64,000 bases of DNA from an uncultured Oscillospiraceae bacterium (GTDB taxonomy: Bacteria > Bacillota > Clostridia > Oscillospirales > Oscillospiraceae): positions 1 through 64,000 of the forward strand of contig CAJUCA010000009.1 in the NCBI GenBank assembly GCA_910585265.1, in the 5' to 3' direction. Within the stretch, counting starts at the first letter, position 1. Every line of letters starts with the position of its first letter. The translations under genes and the position numbers were made by a program. The notes under the pieces were generated by a model. It saw only the letters and a program-made list of their open reading frames with translations, had not been told where the DNA came from and searched no databases. Below, piece after piece: positions 7,116-15,736 of the stretch.

Positions 7116-8390
7116 TTACCGGACCACCTTCCCATCGTAGATGCCGGAGGAGTTCAGGATGATCTCATCCCCCGCCCGCAGCCGCTTGGCGGCGGCGGGG
7201 TCCACCGGGCGCACCAGATAGAAGTTCTCGTCGGTGTAGAGGATCTCCACCTCCCGGCCCCAGGCCTGGGACCGCTCCACGATGTAGACCTTGTAGCGGT
7301 TCACCTGCCGGGTGGGGCCGTCCGGGTTCCCGCTCTCCAGCGGCTCGTCCACCGTCTCCACCCGCAGGGCCTTCCGGGGGACGCGGATGCCCTCCAGGTG
7401 GTGGATCACCACGTCCACCGTCTGGGCCCGCAGGAGGGTGGTGTCCGCCAGGTGGGAGCGGCAGGAGAAAATGGCCAGGGTCTGCTCCCCCTCCAGGGAC
7501 ACCCGGTCCAGCTCCATGGGGATCTGGCCGTAGTAGTCGCCGGAGAAGGTGAGGGTGTAGGTCCTGCCGGACTTCAGCCCGGTGTCGGTGCCCTCCAGCA
7601 GGGCGGCGAAGTACCAGGTGGAGCCGGTGATCAGCTTGCCCACCGGCCCGGCGGCGGGGGCGGGGGACTGGGCCAGCAGGGCCTCCAGCCCGGCGGCGGT
7701 AAGCCCCTCCAGCTTATCCGGGGTGAGCAGCCCCTCCCAGCCGTCCACCGTGCCGGAGAACACCCCGGCGGCGGGGGTGTACACCACACTGGCCACCTGG
7801 TTCAGCGAGGCGTTGAGCTGGGCCAGCTCCGCCTGCTTGGACTGGATCAGCTGGCCCAGCTGTCCGGCGGCGTTGGTGTCGCCGTAGGCGTAGTCCCGCT
7901 TGAACACCATGGTGCGCAGGCTGAGGGCGTAATCCTCCAGGGCGGTGAGATCCCCCTTGGCGGTGAGGGAGCGCAGGGCGGTGATGGAGGAGAGCACCTG
8001 CCCGTCCAGCCGGGAGGCGTCGGTGGCCTGGGTGCCGGAGGACAGGGCGTACTGGAGCTGCTCAATCTCGGCGGAGAGGGTGCGGATGGCCTGCCGGGTG
8101 GTGAGGGCGGCGGGGTCGGTGTACAGCAGGGCGGCGGCCTGTCCGGCGGCGGCCTTTTCCCCCTCCGCCAGGATCTGGTCCACGTAGCTGCCCCCGGCGT
8201 CGGGGAGGATGGTCTCCTCCCGCACCAGGATGCCGCGGGCCTCCATGCCCACGTCCTGGGTGTAGGTGTAGGCCCGGGCGGTGACCAGCGGCTCCTCCCA
8301 GCCCTGGACGAAGTAGACGGCCAGGTAGACCGCCACCCCCAGGCAGAGGATGGCGATCATCACCTTGGTAGCGAGGGTGCTTTCTTTCAT
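7116..8390 (-). CDS. HlyD-like membrane-anchored protein (efflux adaptor-like)
   Basis: 424 aa. One membrane segment at about residues 9-28, then an extracellular part with a split biotinyl/lipoyl-like hairpin domain, a helical coiled section (about 85-185, QLIQSKQAELAQLNASL) and beta-rich segments (VSGDYYGQIPMELDRV, VPRKALRVE). This matches the HlyD-like proteins that stand before yggS in many clostridia. The role of this clade is not settled; no partner exporter is present here. It lies 76 bp upstream of yggS and is probably in the same operon. Confidence 0.7.
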   Translation of the reverse strand: MKESTLATKVMIAILCLGVAVYLAVYFVQGWEEPLVTARAYTYTQDVGMEARGILVREETILPDAGGSYVDQILAEGEKAAAGQAAALLYTDPAALTTRQAIRTLSAEIEQLQYALSSGTQATDASRLDGQVLSSITALRSLTAKGDLTALEDYALSLRTMVFKRDYAYGDTNAAGQLGQLIQSKQAELAQLNASLNQVASVVYTPAAGVFSGTVDGWEGLLTPDKLEGLTAAGLEALLAQSPAPAAGPVGKLITGSTWYFAALLEGTDTGLKSGRTYTLTFSGDYYGQIPMELDRVSLEGEQTLAIFSCRSHLADTTLLRAQTVDVVIHHLEGIRVPRKALRVETVDEPLESGNPDGPTRQVNRYKVYIVERSQAWGREVEILYTDENFYLVRPVDPAAAKRLRAGDEIILNSSGIYDGKVVR

Positions 8391-8504
8391 GGTTTGGTTC
8401 CTTTCTCTTTCTGGGGGGGTTCCCCCGAGGCCCCCTTCTGGTTCCTTGGGCAGGGGGCACCCCTGCGGGGGGGTGTTCCTTTCTGCTCGTGCAGAGAGGA
8501 ACCG

Positions 8505-8597
8505 AAAGACACGCTTAAGGGGGAGGCCTCCGGGTGGAGACGGCCCAGAGGGCGGGCCGTCTCCACAGTCGGCTTCCCCCTTAAGAATCCCCCTTTA
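8505..8597. repeat. long nested inverted repeat
   Basis: The outer arms CTTAAGGGGGA and TCCCCCTTAAG enclose a second stem, GTGGAGACGGCC with GGCCGTCTCCAC. It would form a strong two-part hairpin in DNA or RNA, but no T run follows. Confidence 0.7.
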
Positions 8598-8775
8598 TAC
8601 GGGGGCTGTCAGATCGGTGGGCTGGGTGGTTTTCCTTCCGGCGCGGAGCTTATACGGACGCGGGGGCCCCTGTTTCCGCTGCCGCTGAGTGTGTGGGTAC
8701 TGAGGGTTGGGTGGGGTCCATATTGGATGCGCCTGGGTGGCGGGTGGTGCTGGCGGGGCGTTCCCTCATCCGTCA

Positions 8776-9035
8776 GCCTGCGGCGATGCCAGCTTATTAT
8801 GACACGGCGGAAAGGCGGCACAAGCCTTCCCCCTTCCAGGGGGAAGGTGCCCCAGCGCGCACGCTGGGGCGGATGAGGGTGCGGATATCAGGCGCGTCCT
8901 CCTGGAAGCCCCCTCATCCGTCATGGCCTGCGGCGATGCCAGCTTATTATGACACGGCGGAAAGGCGGCACAAGCCTTCCCCCTTCCAGGGGGAAGGTGC
9001 CCCAGCGCGCACGCTGGGGCGGATGAGGGTGCGGA
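8776..9035. repeat. two tandem copies of a 110-bp sequence, period 150 bp
   Basis: 8776-8885 and 8926-9035 are identical as far as I can read. Each has the palindromes CCTTCCCCCTTCCAGGGGG and CCCCAGCGCGCACGCTGGGG, flanked by CCTCATCCGTC. It is a local duplication of a dispersed palindromic repeat; relatives occur at 11323, 17770, 30840 and 55990. Confidence 0.85.
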
Positions 9036-9220
9036 CGTTAGGCGCATCCCCAGAAAGCCCCCTCATCCGTCAGCCTTCGGCTGCCACCTTCCCCCCTGTG
9101 GGGGGAAGGCATGGCGATATGGGCCGCACCCCGGGCGCACCCGGAAAAACCCCCGCAGGGGCGTCCCCTGCCCCCACCCCCGGGGGAACGGGGGGAACCC
9201 AGGCAGGGGGGCACACCCCC

Positions 9221-9466
9221 CTACCCCTCCAGCTCCACCGGATGCTCCGGCGCAATCGTGGAAATCGCGTGCTTGTAGATGACCTGCTGCTTGCCGTCGG
9301 ACACCACCACCACCACGTAGGGGTCGAAGGCGGTGATCACCCCCCGGAGCTGGTAGCCGTTCATCAGGAACACGGTGACCCGGGCGGCGGCGCGGCGGGC
9401 GGCGGACAGAAAGGCGTCCTGGATGTTGGGCTGTTTGTTGACGGAAATGGTGGATGTAAGGCTCAT
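9221..9466 (-). CDS. hfq: RNA chaperone Hfq
   Basis: 81 aa. Sm1 motif: VFLMNGYQLRGVITAFDPY at about residues 33-51; Sm2 motif: VIYKHAIST (YKHA) at about 61-69. N-terminal residues include NIQDAF. Hfq forms a hexamer that binds small RNAs and mRNAs. ATG 9466 has GAGGAG upstream; the in-frame GTG at 9475 is too close to it. It follows miaA by 83 bp, the usual miaA-hfq pairing. Confidence 0.95.
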   Translation of the reverse strand: MSLTSTISVNKQPNIQDAFLSAARRAAARVTVFLMNGYQLRGVITAFDPYVVVVVSDGKQQVIYKHAISTIAPEHPVELEG

Positions 9467-9549
9467 GGTAAACACTCCTCTTTATTTTGGAGCCGCGGGA
9501 CCGTCCGGCGCGGAAATTTGCCCCGGGTTCCGTTTGGATTCGAGCCAGT

Positions 9550-10494
9550 TTATTGTAATCCAGCGTCCCTGATAAGTTCTGTCGAAAAAGAGAGGGCGGC
9601 GGAAAAATCTGGTATTTTCTCCCATTCGAACCAGCGGGCGTCCCGGTTCCGGCGGAACCAGGTGAGCTGCCGCTTGGCGTACTGCCGGGAGCGGAGCTTC
9701 ACCTCCTCCGCCCCCGACTGGACGGGGAGACCCGACCGGATGGCGGCGGCCAGCTCCTTATATCCGATGGCCTGCATGGCGGTGCAGTCCGGCGGGATGC
9801 CCGATTCCAGCAGGGCGCGGACCTCCCCCTCCAGCCCCTGGGCCATCATCTGGTCCACCCGGCGGTCGATGCGCTCCCACAGGTGGGGGCGTTGGGCAAA
9901 GTTCAGGGCGATGGTCAGCGGCGTATAGCGGCTGGGCAGGGCGCGGCTCTCCCGGTCGTGCTGGGACAGGGGCTTCCCGGTGGACAAAAACACCTCCAGG
10001 GCCCGGATGATCCGCTTTTCGTCGTTGGGGTGGATGCTCCCGGCGGCGTCGGGGTCCACCTGGGCCAGCTGGGCGTACAGGGCGGGCAGGCCCTCCTGCC
10101 TGGCGCGGGCCTGGAGCTGGGGCCGCAGGCCGCTGTCCGGCTGGAAGGGGGCGAACTGGCGGCCCGCCACGAGATGGTCGATGTAAAGCCCCGTCCCCCC
10201 GGCGATGATGGGCAGCTTTCCCCGGGCCAGGATGCCGTCCACAATGGGCACGGCGTCCGCCACGTACCGGGCCACGGAGTAGTTCTCCTCCGGCTCCGCC
10301 ACGTCGATCATGTGGTGGGGGACGCCCCGCTGCTCCGACTGGGTGGGCTTGGCGGTGCCGATGTCCATGCGGCGGTAGACCTGCATGGAGTCGGCGGACA
10401 CCACCTCCCCGCCGAAGCGGAGGGCCAGCTCCGCGGCCAGGGCGGTCTTGCCCGAGGCGGTGGGGCCGCAGATCACCAGGATGTTGGGTTTCAT
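9550..10494 (-). CDS. miaA: tRNA dimethylallyltransferase
   Basis: 314 aa. Transfers a dimethylallyl group to N6 of A37 in tRNAs that read codons starting with U. P-loop GPTASGKT at residues 10-17, then SADSMQVYRRMDIGTAKP (substrate and tRNA contacts), GGTGLYI, and the C-terminal YAKRQLTWFRR, all typical of MiaA. ATG 10494 is chosen because the upstream extension has no family residues. A minus-strand promoter is seen at 10528-10556. Confidence 0.96.
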   Translation of the reverse strand: MKPNILVICGPTASGKTALAAELALRFGGEVVSADSMQVYRRMDIGTAKPTQSEQRGVPHHMIDVAEPEENYSVARYVADAVPIVDGILARGKLPIIAGGTGLYIDHLVAGRQFAPFQPDSGLRPQLQARARQEGLPALYAQLAQVDPDAAGSIHPNDEKRIIRALEVFLSTGKPLSQHDRESRALPSRYTPLTIALNFAQRPHLWERIDRRVDQMMAQGLEGEVRALLESGIPPDCTAMQAIGYKELAAAIRSGLPVQSGAEEVKLRSRQYAKRQLTWFRRNRDARWFEWEKIPDFSAALSFSTELIRDAGLQ

Positions 10495-10527
10495 GGACGG
10501 CCCCCTCTCGAAAAAATGACACTTTAT

Positions 10528-10556
10528 AGGATACCATAAATTCCGCCGGGATTCAA
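10528..10556 (-). promoter_or_regulatory. promoter of miaA-hfq
   Basis: Minus strand: TTGAAT (10556-10551), 17-bp spacer, TATCCT (10533-10528), 34 bases before the miaA start. Confidence 0.5.
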
Positions 10557-10614
10557 TAGGGCCAAGCGGGTGTTCACGGAAACCAATTTTGGGTGTGTTC
10601 CGTGTGCAATACAG

Positions 10615-10690
10615 GTCGGGCCGGTGAGGACACCGGCCCCTGAAACCGGGGCCATATCCGTAGGGGCCGGTGTCCCCATCGGCCCTTGCC
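10615..10690. repeat. pair of GGGGCCGGTGTCC-type palindromes
   Basis: Two palindromic units (GGGCCGGTGAGGACACCGGCCC and GGGGCCGGTGTCCCCATCGGCCC types) face each other across about 25 bp. The same family occurs at 17928-18144 and 25100-25190. Confidence 0.7.
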
Positions 10691-10797
10691 GCGCCCTCCG
10701 CGCCCGATTCAGCGGCGGTTCCCAAAAAGTACCCCGCATGAAACGCCGCTCCCGATCCATCCTAACCGTCAGGACGACATGAGGGGGCGGGCATTTT

Positions 10798-11322
10798 ATG
10801 GCGCGGTGGCTCTGGTATTTTTATTGGTACAGCTTTTTGGGCTTCCTGCTGGAGGTGGCCTTTGCCCGGATCTCCGGCCACCCCAAGCGGGACCGGAAGT
10901 GCCTGCTCCTCCTGCCCCTGTGCCCGGTGTACGGCCTGGGGGCGTGCCTGATCCTCTGGCTGGCCCCCCTGGGGAGGGGGCCGCTGTGGGTGGCGGTGTC
11001 CGGCGGGCTGGCGGCCACCGGGGCGGAGCTGGTGCTGGGGGCCTTTTACCGGGACGCCCTGGGGGTGAAATTCTGGGACTACCAGGGGATGCCGGGGAGC
11101 CTGGGCGGGCTGGTGTGCCCGGTGTTCTCCCTGTGCTGGACGGTGCTGGCCCTGGTGCTGGTGTACGGCGTCCAGCCCCTGGCGGAGCCGTTCCTCGCCG
11201 CCATCCCGCCGGGGATGGCCCCGCCCGCGGCCATCCTGCTGGGGGCGGACGGGCTGGTGTCCTGCGCCGCCCTGCGGCGGTCGGGCAGCACGGAGGTGCT
11301 GCGGTGGTATATGGCGGAGTAG
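10798..11322 (+). CDS. membrane protein of the CmpB (putative ABC permease, PF06541) family
   Basis: 174 aa with about five membrane segments. The opening WYFYWYSFLGFLLEVAFARI, the motif PLCPVYGLGA and KFWDYQGMPGSLGGLVCPVFSLCW are the conserved blocks of the family annotated as putative ABC transporter permease (CmpB-like). True transport function is unproven; no ATPase is adjacent. ATG 10798 is preceded by GAGGGGG. It stands alone between repeat stretches. Confidence 0.75.
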   Translation: MARWLWYFYWYSFLGFLLEVAFARISGHPKRDRKCLLLLPLCPVYGLGACLILWLAPLGRGPLWVAVSGGLAATGAELVLGAFYRDALGVKFWDYQGMPGSLGGLVCPVFSLCWTVLALVLVYGVQPLAEPFLAAIPPGMAPPAAILLGADGLVSCAALRRSGSTEVLRWYMAE

Positions 11323-11617
11323 CCTTCCCCCCACAGGGGGGAAGGTGGCATCGCCGCAGGCGATGACGGATGAGGGGGCCTCCAGGGGATGCGCCTACCA
11401 TCCGCTACCATCCGCACCCTCCTCTGTGTAGGGGCGGACATTGTCCGCCCGCCCCTGCCGGGACGCGGCAAAAAACGGCGGGTGCGGAGAAGAAACGGCG
11501 GGCGCGGAGAAGAAACGGCGGGCGCACAAAAAACGGCGGGCGCACAAAAAACGGCGGACGCACAAAAAACGGCGGACGCGGCAAAGATACGGCGGGCGCA
11601 CAATGTGCGCCCCTACA
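11323..11617. repeat. composite intergenic element, copy A (with 7 tandem units)
   Basis: Left part (11323-11426): a CCTTCCCCCC palindrome, GGCATCGCCGCAGGCGATGA and CCATCCGCTACCATCCGC. Right part (11427-11617): terminal inverted repeats TGTAGGGGCG and CGCCCCTACA enclosing about seven copies of an 18-21-bp unit with core AAACGGCGGGCGC. An inverted relative with four units lies at 17634-17877. Confidence 0.85.
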
Positions 11618-11644
11618 AAAGCCCCCCGCAAAACGGGGAGGTTC

Positions 11645-11673
11645 TTGACAACCTCTCCGTTTCAGCATACAAT
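11645..11673 (+). promoter_or_regulatory. promoter of metNI
   Basis: TTGACA 11645-11650, 17-bp spacer, TACAAT 11668-11673, 43 bases before metN. The leader is too short for a T-box of its own. Confidence 0.75.
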
Positions 11674-11715
11674 AAAGGCCATGATCAAAAACCCCGGGAG
11701 AGAGGGGAGAATCCC

Positions 11716-12720
11716 ATGATTGAATTGAAAAACGTCTCCAAGGTGTTTCCCACCGCCGAGGGGGAGCTTCACGCCCTGACCGACGTGTCCCTCACCATCG
11801 GCGACGGCGAGGTGTACGGCATTGTGGGCATGAGCGGCGCGGGCAAGTCCACCCTGGTGCGGTGCGTCAACCTGCTGGAGCGGCCCACCTCCGGGCAGGT
11901 GCTCATCGACGGGGCGGACCTGTGCGCCATGGGCCGGAAGGAGCTCATCGCCCAGCGGCGGTCCATCAGCATGATCTTCCAGCAGTTCAACCTGCTCATG
12001 CAGCGCACCTGCCTGAAAAACATCTGCTTCCCCATGGAGATCGCCAGGGCGGGCAAGGCGGACGGGGAGAAGCGGGCCAGGGAGCTGCTGGACATCGTGG
12101 GCCTGCCCGACAAGGCGGACGCCTACCCCGCCCAGCTCTCCGGCGGGCAGAAGCAGCGCGTCGCCATCGCCCGGGCCCTGGCCAGCGACCCCAAAATCCT
12201 GCTGTGCGACGAGGCCACCTCCGCCCTGGACCCCAAGACCACCCGGGATATCCTCCGGCTCATCAAGGACATCAACCGGCGCATGGGCATCACCGTGGTG
12301 GTGATCACCCACGAAATGGCGGTGGTGGAGGAGATCTGCACCCACGTGGCCATCCTGGACCACGGCCGGGTGATGGAGGCGGGCACCGTGGAGTCGGTGT
12401 TCTCCAACCCCCGGACCGAGGCGGGCCGACGCTTAGTATACCCCGATGGGGTACATATTTCGGAGCTTCCCGCCGCCAGCGTGATCCGCATCGCCTTCAA
12501 CGGCGGATCGTCCTACGAGCCCCTTATCGCCTCTCTCGCCATCGACTGCGGCGTGAAGGTGAACATCCTGGGGGCGGACACCCGGAACGTGAACGGCCAG
12601 GCCTTCGGCACCATGCTGCTGGGCCTGCCGGAGGACCCGGCGGAGGCCGCCAAAGCCGTTTCCTACATCAAAAACCAGCCCAACGTGACCATGGAGGAGG
12701 TGCGGGACTACCATGTTTGA
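11716..12720 (+). CDS. metN: methionine ABC importer, ATP-binding protein MetN
   Basis: 334 aa. Powers uptake of methionine through MetI. Walker A GMSGAGKS at residues 38-45, Q-loop in FQQFNLL, signature LSGGQKQR at about 140, Walker B ILLCDEATSALD, H-loop ITHEM. The C-terminal 90 residues (from about 245) form the NIL domain, which binds methionine and shuts the transporter when the cell is full. ATG 11716 with GAGAGGGGAG upstream. It overlaps metI by 8 bp. Confidence 0.95.
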   Translation: MIELKNVSKVFPTAEGELHALTDVSLTIGDGEVYGIVGMSGAGKSTLVRCVNLLERPTSGQVLIDGADLCAMGRKELIAQRRSISMIFQQFNLLMQRTCLKNICFPMEIARAGKADGEKRARELLDIVGLPDKADAYPAQLSGGQKQRVAIARALASDPKILLCDEATSALDPKTTRDILRLIKDINRRMGITVVVITHEMAVVEEICTHVAILDHGRVMEAGTVESVFSNPRTEAGRRLVYPDGVHISELPAASVIRIAFNGGSSYEPLIASLAIDCGVKVNILGADTRNVNGQAFGTMLLGLPEDPAEAAKAVSYIKNQPNVTMEEVRDYHV

Positions 12721-13438
12721 CTTCTTCCGCGACCCCAAGGCGGCGGCCCAGGTGGACTTCCTCATCCGGAATATCCCCTTCGCCGTCTGGGAGACCCTCT
12801 ATTCCACCGTCATTGCCAGCGTGTTCGCCTACCTCATCGGCCTGCCCCTGGGGGTGGTGCTGGTCACCGGGGCCAGGGACGGCATACGCCCCCTCCCCGC
12901 CCCCCTCATGCAGGCGTTGAACATGGTGGTCAACCTGCTGCGCTCCGTCCCCTTCCTCATCCTCATGGTGCTGGTGATGCCCCTGTCCCGGGTGATTCTG
13001 GGCACCACCATCGGCACGCCGGGGATTCTGGTGCCCCTCACCGTGGCGGCCTTCCCCTTCGCGGCCCGGCTGGTGGAGTCCTCCCTCCGGGAGATGGACA
13101 AGGGCCTGATCGAGGCCGCCCAGTCCATGGGCTGCTCCACCCTGCAAATCGTGTGGAAGGTGATGCTGCCCGAGAGCCTGCCCTCCCTGCTGTCCGGCTT
13201 CCTCACCGCCTTCATCACCATCCTGGGCTACGGGGCCATGGCGGGGGCCATCGGCGGCGGCGGCCTGGGCGCCATGGCGTTGATGAAGGGCTGGGCCCTC
13301 CAGCAGTTCCTGGTGATCTACGGCGCGGTGATCGTCATCGTCCTTCTGGTGCAGGTGTTCCAGTCGGCGGGCACCCACCTGGTGAACCGGATGGACCGGA
13401 GGACCGCCGCGGGACAAAAGCAGCGGAAATCCCATTGA
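12713..13438 (+). CDS. metI: methionine ABC importer, permease MetI
   Basis: 241 aa with five to six membrane helices. The EAA coupling loop is EAAQSMGCSTLQIVWKVMLPES at about residues 125-146. Length and the IGGGGLGAMAL segment fit MetI. It overlaps the end of metN by 8 bp and is followed by a strong terminator, so metQ is transcribed separately under its own T-box. Confidence 0.95.
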   Translation: MFDFFRDPKAAAQVDFLIRNIPFAVWETLYSTVIASVFAYLIGLPLGVVLVTGARDGIRPLPAPLMQALNMVVNLLRSVPFLILMVLVMPLSRVILGTTIGTPGILVPLTVAAFPFAARLVESSLREMDKGLIEAAQSMGCSTLQIVWKVMLPESLPSLLSGFLTAFITILGYGAMAGAIGGGGLGAMALMKGWALQQFLVIYGAVIVIVLLVQVFQSAGTHLVNRMDRRTAAGQKQRKSH

Positions 13439-13445
13439 ATTTGCC

Positions 13446-13478
13446 GCCCCCGCCAAAGTGGACGCCTTTGGCGGGGGC
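13446..13478 (+). terminator. terminator after metNI
   Basis: Perfect 13-bp stem (13446-13458 with 13466-13478) followed by a short TTCCCT; little T run. Confidence 0.7.
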
Positions 13479-13499
13479 TTCCCTGTGCAAAACGCACAG

Positions 13500-13528
13500 T
13501 TGACAAAGACGCTTTGATACGTTAAACT
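13500..13528 (+). promoter_or_regulatory. promoter of the T-box / metQ transcript
   Basis: Consensus TTGACA 13500-13505, 17-bp spacer, TAAACT 13523-13528. Confidence 0.85.
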
Positions 13529-13534
13529 ATAAGA

Positions 13535-13849
13535 AATCCACTCCGGAGGAGCGGATAGAAACTGCATAGCATGGCAAAGGCAATGATGGGGAGAGTAGGC
13601 GCGCGGCCACGGCACAGAGAGCCCGGGGAGCTGGAAACGGGCACGGAGGGACGCGCTGAACATGGCCCCGGAGCCGCGTGGGCGACGGGCGGAACGGCCC
13701 CAGGTCACGCCGGGTTCGCCCGTCACAGCGATAGGGTATGTCAGTACCCGATAAGGCCCGCCGCCGCGAGGGGCGGGTGAAGCAAGGTGGTACCACGAAG
13801 CCAGACGGCTCTCGTCCTTGACAAACTCTTGTCGGGGGCGTTTTTTTGT
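13535..13849 (+). promoter_or_regulatory. T-box riboswitch, methionine specific, controlling metQ
   Basis: The 315-nt leader has the T-box bulge AAGGTGGTACCACG at 13784-13797, which pairs with the NCCA end of uncharged tRNA. In the stem I region CTGAACATGG presents ATG at 13662-13664 as the specifier codon, so tRNA-Met is the effector. A terminator (13811-13848, TTTTTTT) competes with the antiterminator. Low Met charging would let transcription run into metQ. Confidence 0.93.
13811..13848 (+). terminator. T-box attenuator hairpin
   Basis: CGTCCTTGACAA pairs with TTGTCGGGGGCG (with G-U pairs), followed by seven T. This is the off state of the T-box. Confidence 0.85.
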
Positions 13850-13918
13850 ACCCCGGGGACGGTGAAGCCCGCCGGACGAGGCGGTTCACATATCATCAAG
13901 CGAAAAGGAGATACGGAT

Positions 13919-14725
13919 ATGAAAAAGAAAGCTCTGGCCCTGGCTCTGGCGGCGGCGTTGTGCCTGACCCTGCTGTCCGCCTGCGGCGGCAAGAAGGAGA
14001 CCACCCTGAAGGTGGGCGCGTCCCCCACGCCCCACGCCGAGATCCTGGAGAAGGCCAAGGAGATCCTGGCCAAGGAGGGCATCACCCTGGAGATCGTGCC
14101 CTACGACGACTACGTGCTGCCCAACAACAACGTGGAGGACGGCCAGCTGGACGCCAACTACTTCCAGCACATCACCTACATGAACAACTTCAACGAGGAC
14201 AGCGGCACCCATCTGGTCAGCGTGGCCGGACTGCACTATGAGCCCTTCGGCATCTACGCCGGCAAGACCGCCAGCCTGGACGCCCTGGCGGACGGCGCGG
14301 TGGTGGCCATCCCCAACGACCCCACCAACGGCGGCCGTGCCCTGCTGCTGCTCCAGGAGCAGGGGCTGATCCAGCTGAAGGAGGGCTCCGGGCTGGAGCC
14401 CACCGTGTCCGACATCGTGGAGAACCCCAAGAACCTGAGCATCAAGGAGCTGGAGGCCAAGCTGCTCACCACCACCCTCCAGGACGTGGACGTGGCGGTG
14501 ATCAACGGGAACTACGCCATCGGCGCGGGGCTGAAGTTCAGCGAGGCCCTGGCGGTGGAGTCCCCCGACGGCACCGCGGGCACCGCTTACGTGAACGTGC
14601 TGGCGGTGAAGGAGGGCCGGGAGAAGGACGAGGCCATCCTCAAGCTGGTGGAGGTGCTGAGGTCCAGCGAGGTGCGGCAGTTTATTGAGGAGAAGTACGA
14701 GGGCGGCGTGGTGCCCGTGGACTGA
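13919..14725 (+). CDS. metQ: methionine-binding lipoprotein MetQ
   Basis: 268 aa. Type II signal peptide with lipobox LSAC (Cys at about 21), then the NlpA/MetQ fold: LKVGASPTPHAEIL, DGQLDANYFQHITYMN, IPNDPTNGGRALLLL and NGNYAIGAG are the conserved ligand-binding blocks. It captures methionine outside the membrane and delivers it to MetNI. AAAAGGAG precedes ATG 13919. It is downstream of the Met T-box and is followed by its own terminator. Confidence 0.96.
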   Translation: MKKKALALALAAALCLTLLSACGGKKETTLKVGASPTPHAEILEKAKEILAKEGITLEIVPYDDYVLPNNNVEDGQLDANYFQHITYMNNFNEDSGTHLVSVAGLHYEPFGIYAGKTASLDALADGAVVAIPNDPTNGGRALLLLQEQGLIQLKEGSGLEPTVSDIVENPKNLSIKELEAKLLTTTLQDVDVAVINGNYAIGAGLKFSEALAVESPDGTAGTAYVNVLAVKEGREKDEAILKLVEVLRSSEVRQFIEEKYEGGVVPVD

Positions 14726-14740
14726 CGGGAGAGCACAGAA

Positions 14741-14772
14741 AAACGCGCCCGGTCATTCGACCGGGCGCGTTT
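14741..14772. terminator. terminator between metQ and the convergent lipoprotein gene
   Basis: A 14-bp perfect stem (14741-14754 with 14759-14772). AAA at the 5' side and TTT at the 3' side suggest it works from both directions. Confidence 0.8.
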
Positions 14773-14779
14773 CCGCGTT

Positions 14780-15631
14780 TTAAGAGGAACTGGGTACGGG
14801 GGTGGGCAGGGTCTGGGAGGCAAGGCCCTCCTCCTGGAGCAGGAGCTTTCCCTGGCCCGCATCGCTGAAGTCCAGCGTGCCGGACCCCCGTTCCAGGTTG
14901 AGGGGCAGGATATGGAACCCGGCGTCCGGCCCGCAGTTCAAGGTGGCGGCTCCAGGCTCCAGGCCGGAAAAGGTGACCAGATCCCCCTTCCGCGCCAGCC
15001 GGATCTCCCCCGTGCCGCCGATCGTGGCGGTGAGTGTGAACCAGCCCGATGTGCCGGTGCTCTGATCCAGCGTGCTGCTGTCGGGCAGGGACAGGGTGAG
15101 CTCCACCAGCCCGCCCCGGGGCTCTCCCTGGATCAGGAGGGTGCCCGCGTCCTCATCGTATTCCACCCGTTCCGCGCCGCCGCCGTAGGGCCCGCCGCCC
15201 CTGACGGCAAACAGGGGCCGGTAGAAGCTGCCCTCCTGGAAGCCGCCCAGGGAGATGTGCCACGGGGCGTCCCCCTCCGGGGCCTCCTCCCGCTCATAGA
15301 CGAACCGGGGGCTGTAGGAGATCCGCAGGACCTGCAGCTCGGACTCTGTGTAGTCCTTGGAAACGCCGAACTCCTCCAGAATCTCCATGGTGCCGGAAAA
15401 GGCCCCGTCATAGGACAGGGTCTGGCCCTCGCCGTTAGTGACGGTGAAGGTGCCCAGGTCTACGTCCAGAAACAGGGTGGACGGCTTGGGCTTGGGGGGA
15501 TCGGTGGGCAGGACGCCCGCTTGACAGCCCGCGCTGAGCAGCAGCAGCCCGCACAGGGCCAGGGAGAGCAGGCGGCGGGGGATGTTACAGGGATTGGAGG
15601 TCTTGACAGAGACGGAACAGATTCGTTTCAT
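14780..15631 (-). CDS. lipoprotein, unknown function
   Basis: 283 aa. ATG 15631 has a near-perfect AAGGAGG site, so the longer frame up to 15679 is not used. A Lys/Arg-rich start and hydrophobic stretch lead to the lipobox LSAGC (Cys at about residue 36), then a Pro/Lys spacer and a beta-rich mature domain (FLDVDLGTFTVTNGEGQTLSYDG). No known family recognised. It runs convergent to metQ. Confidence 0.7.
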   Translation of the reverse strand: MKRICSVSVKTSNPCNIPRRLLSLALCGLLLLSAGCQAGVLPTDPPKPKPSTLFLDVDLGTFTVTNGEGQTLSYDGAFSGTMEILEEFGVSKDYTESELQVLRISYSPRFVYEREEAPEGDAPWHISLGGFQEGSFYRPLFAVRGGGPYGGGAERVEYDEDAGTLLIQGEPRGGLVELTLSLPDSSTLDQSTGTSGWFTLTATIGGTGEIRLARKGDLVTFSGLEPGAATLNCGPDAGFHILPLNLERGSGTLDFSDAGQGKLLLQEEGLASQTLPTPVPSSS

Positions 15632-15736
15632 TTGGTAGGGCCTCCTTTCTATCAACCTGCTGTTTAACAATTTTAACATAAAAATACAAATGCGTCAAGA
15701 AAAGATTGGCAATATCATACAATCCGGGGGCAATGA

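Larger units (their letters stand above)
8391..9220. repeat. 830-bp gene-free stretch filled with GC-rich repeats
   Basis: No credible gene. From left to right: palindromes of G/C runs (8410-8500), a long nested hairpin (8505-8597), unstructured GC sequence (8600-8760), a 150-bp tandem duplication (8764-9045), then a CCTTCCCCCCTGTGGGGGG palindrome (about 9080-9110) and mixed G/C runs up to hfq. Confidence 0.7.

Noticed and set aside
11430..11620. A CRISPR array (regular 18-21-bp repeats)
   Set aside because: Units are contiguous without unique spacers, unequal in length and bounded by palindromes; no cas genes are near.
11600..11715. A T-box or SAM riboswitch in front of metNI
   Set aside because: The promoter at 11645-11673 leaves fewer than 40 bases before metN, and no conserved motif is present.
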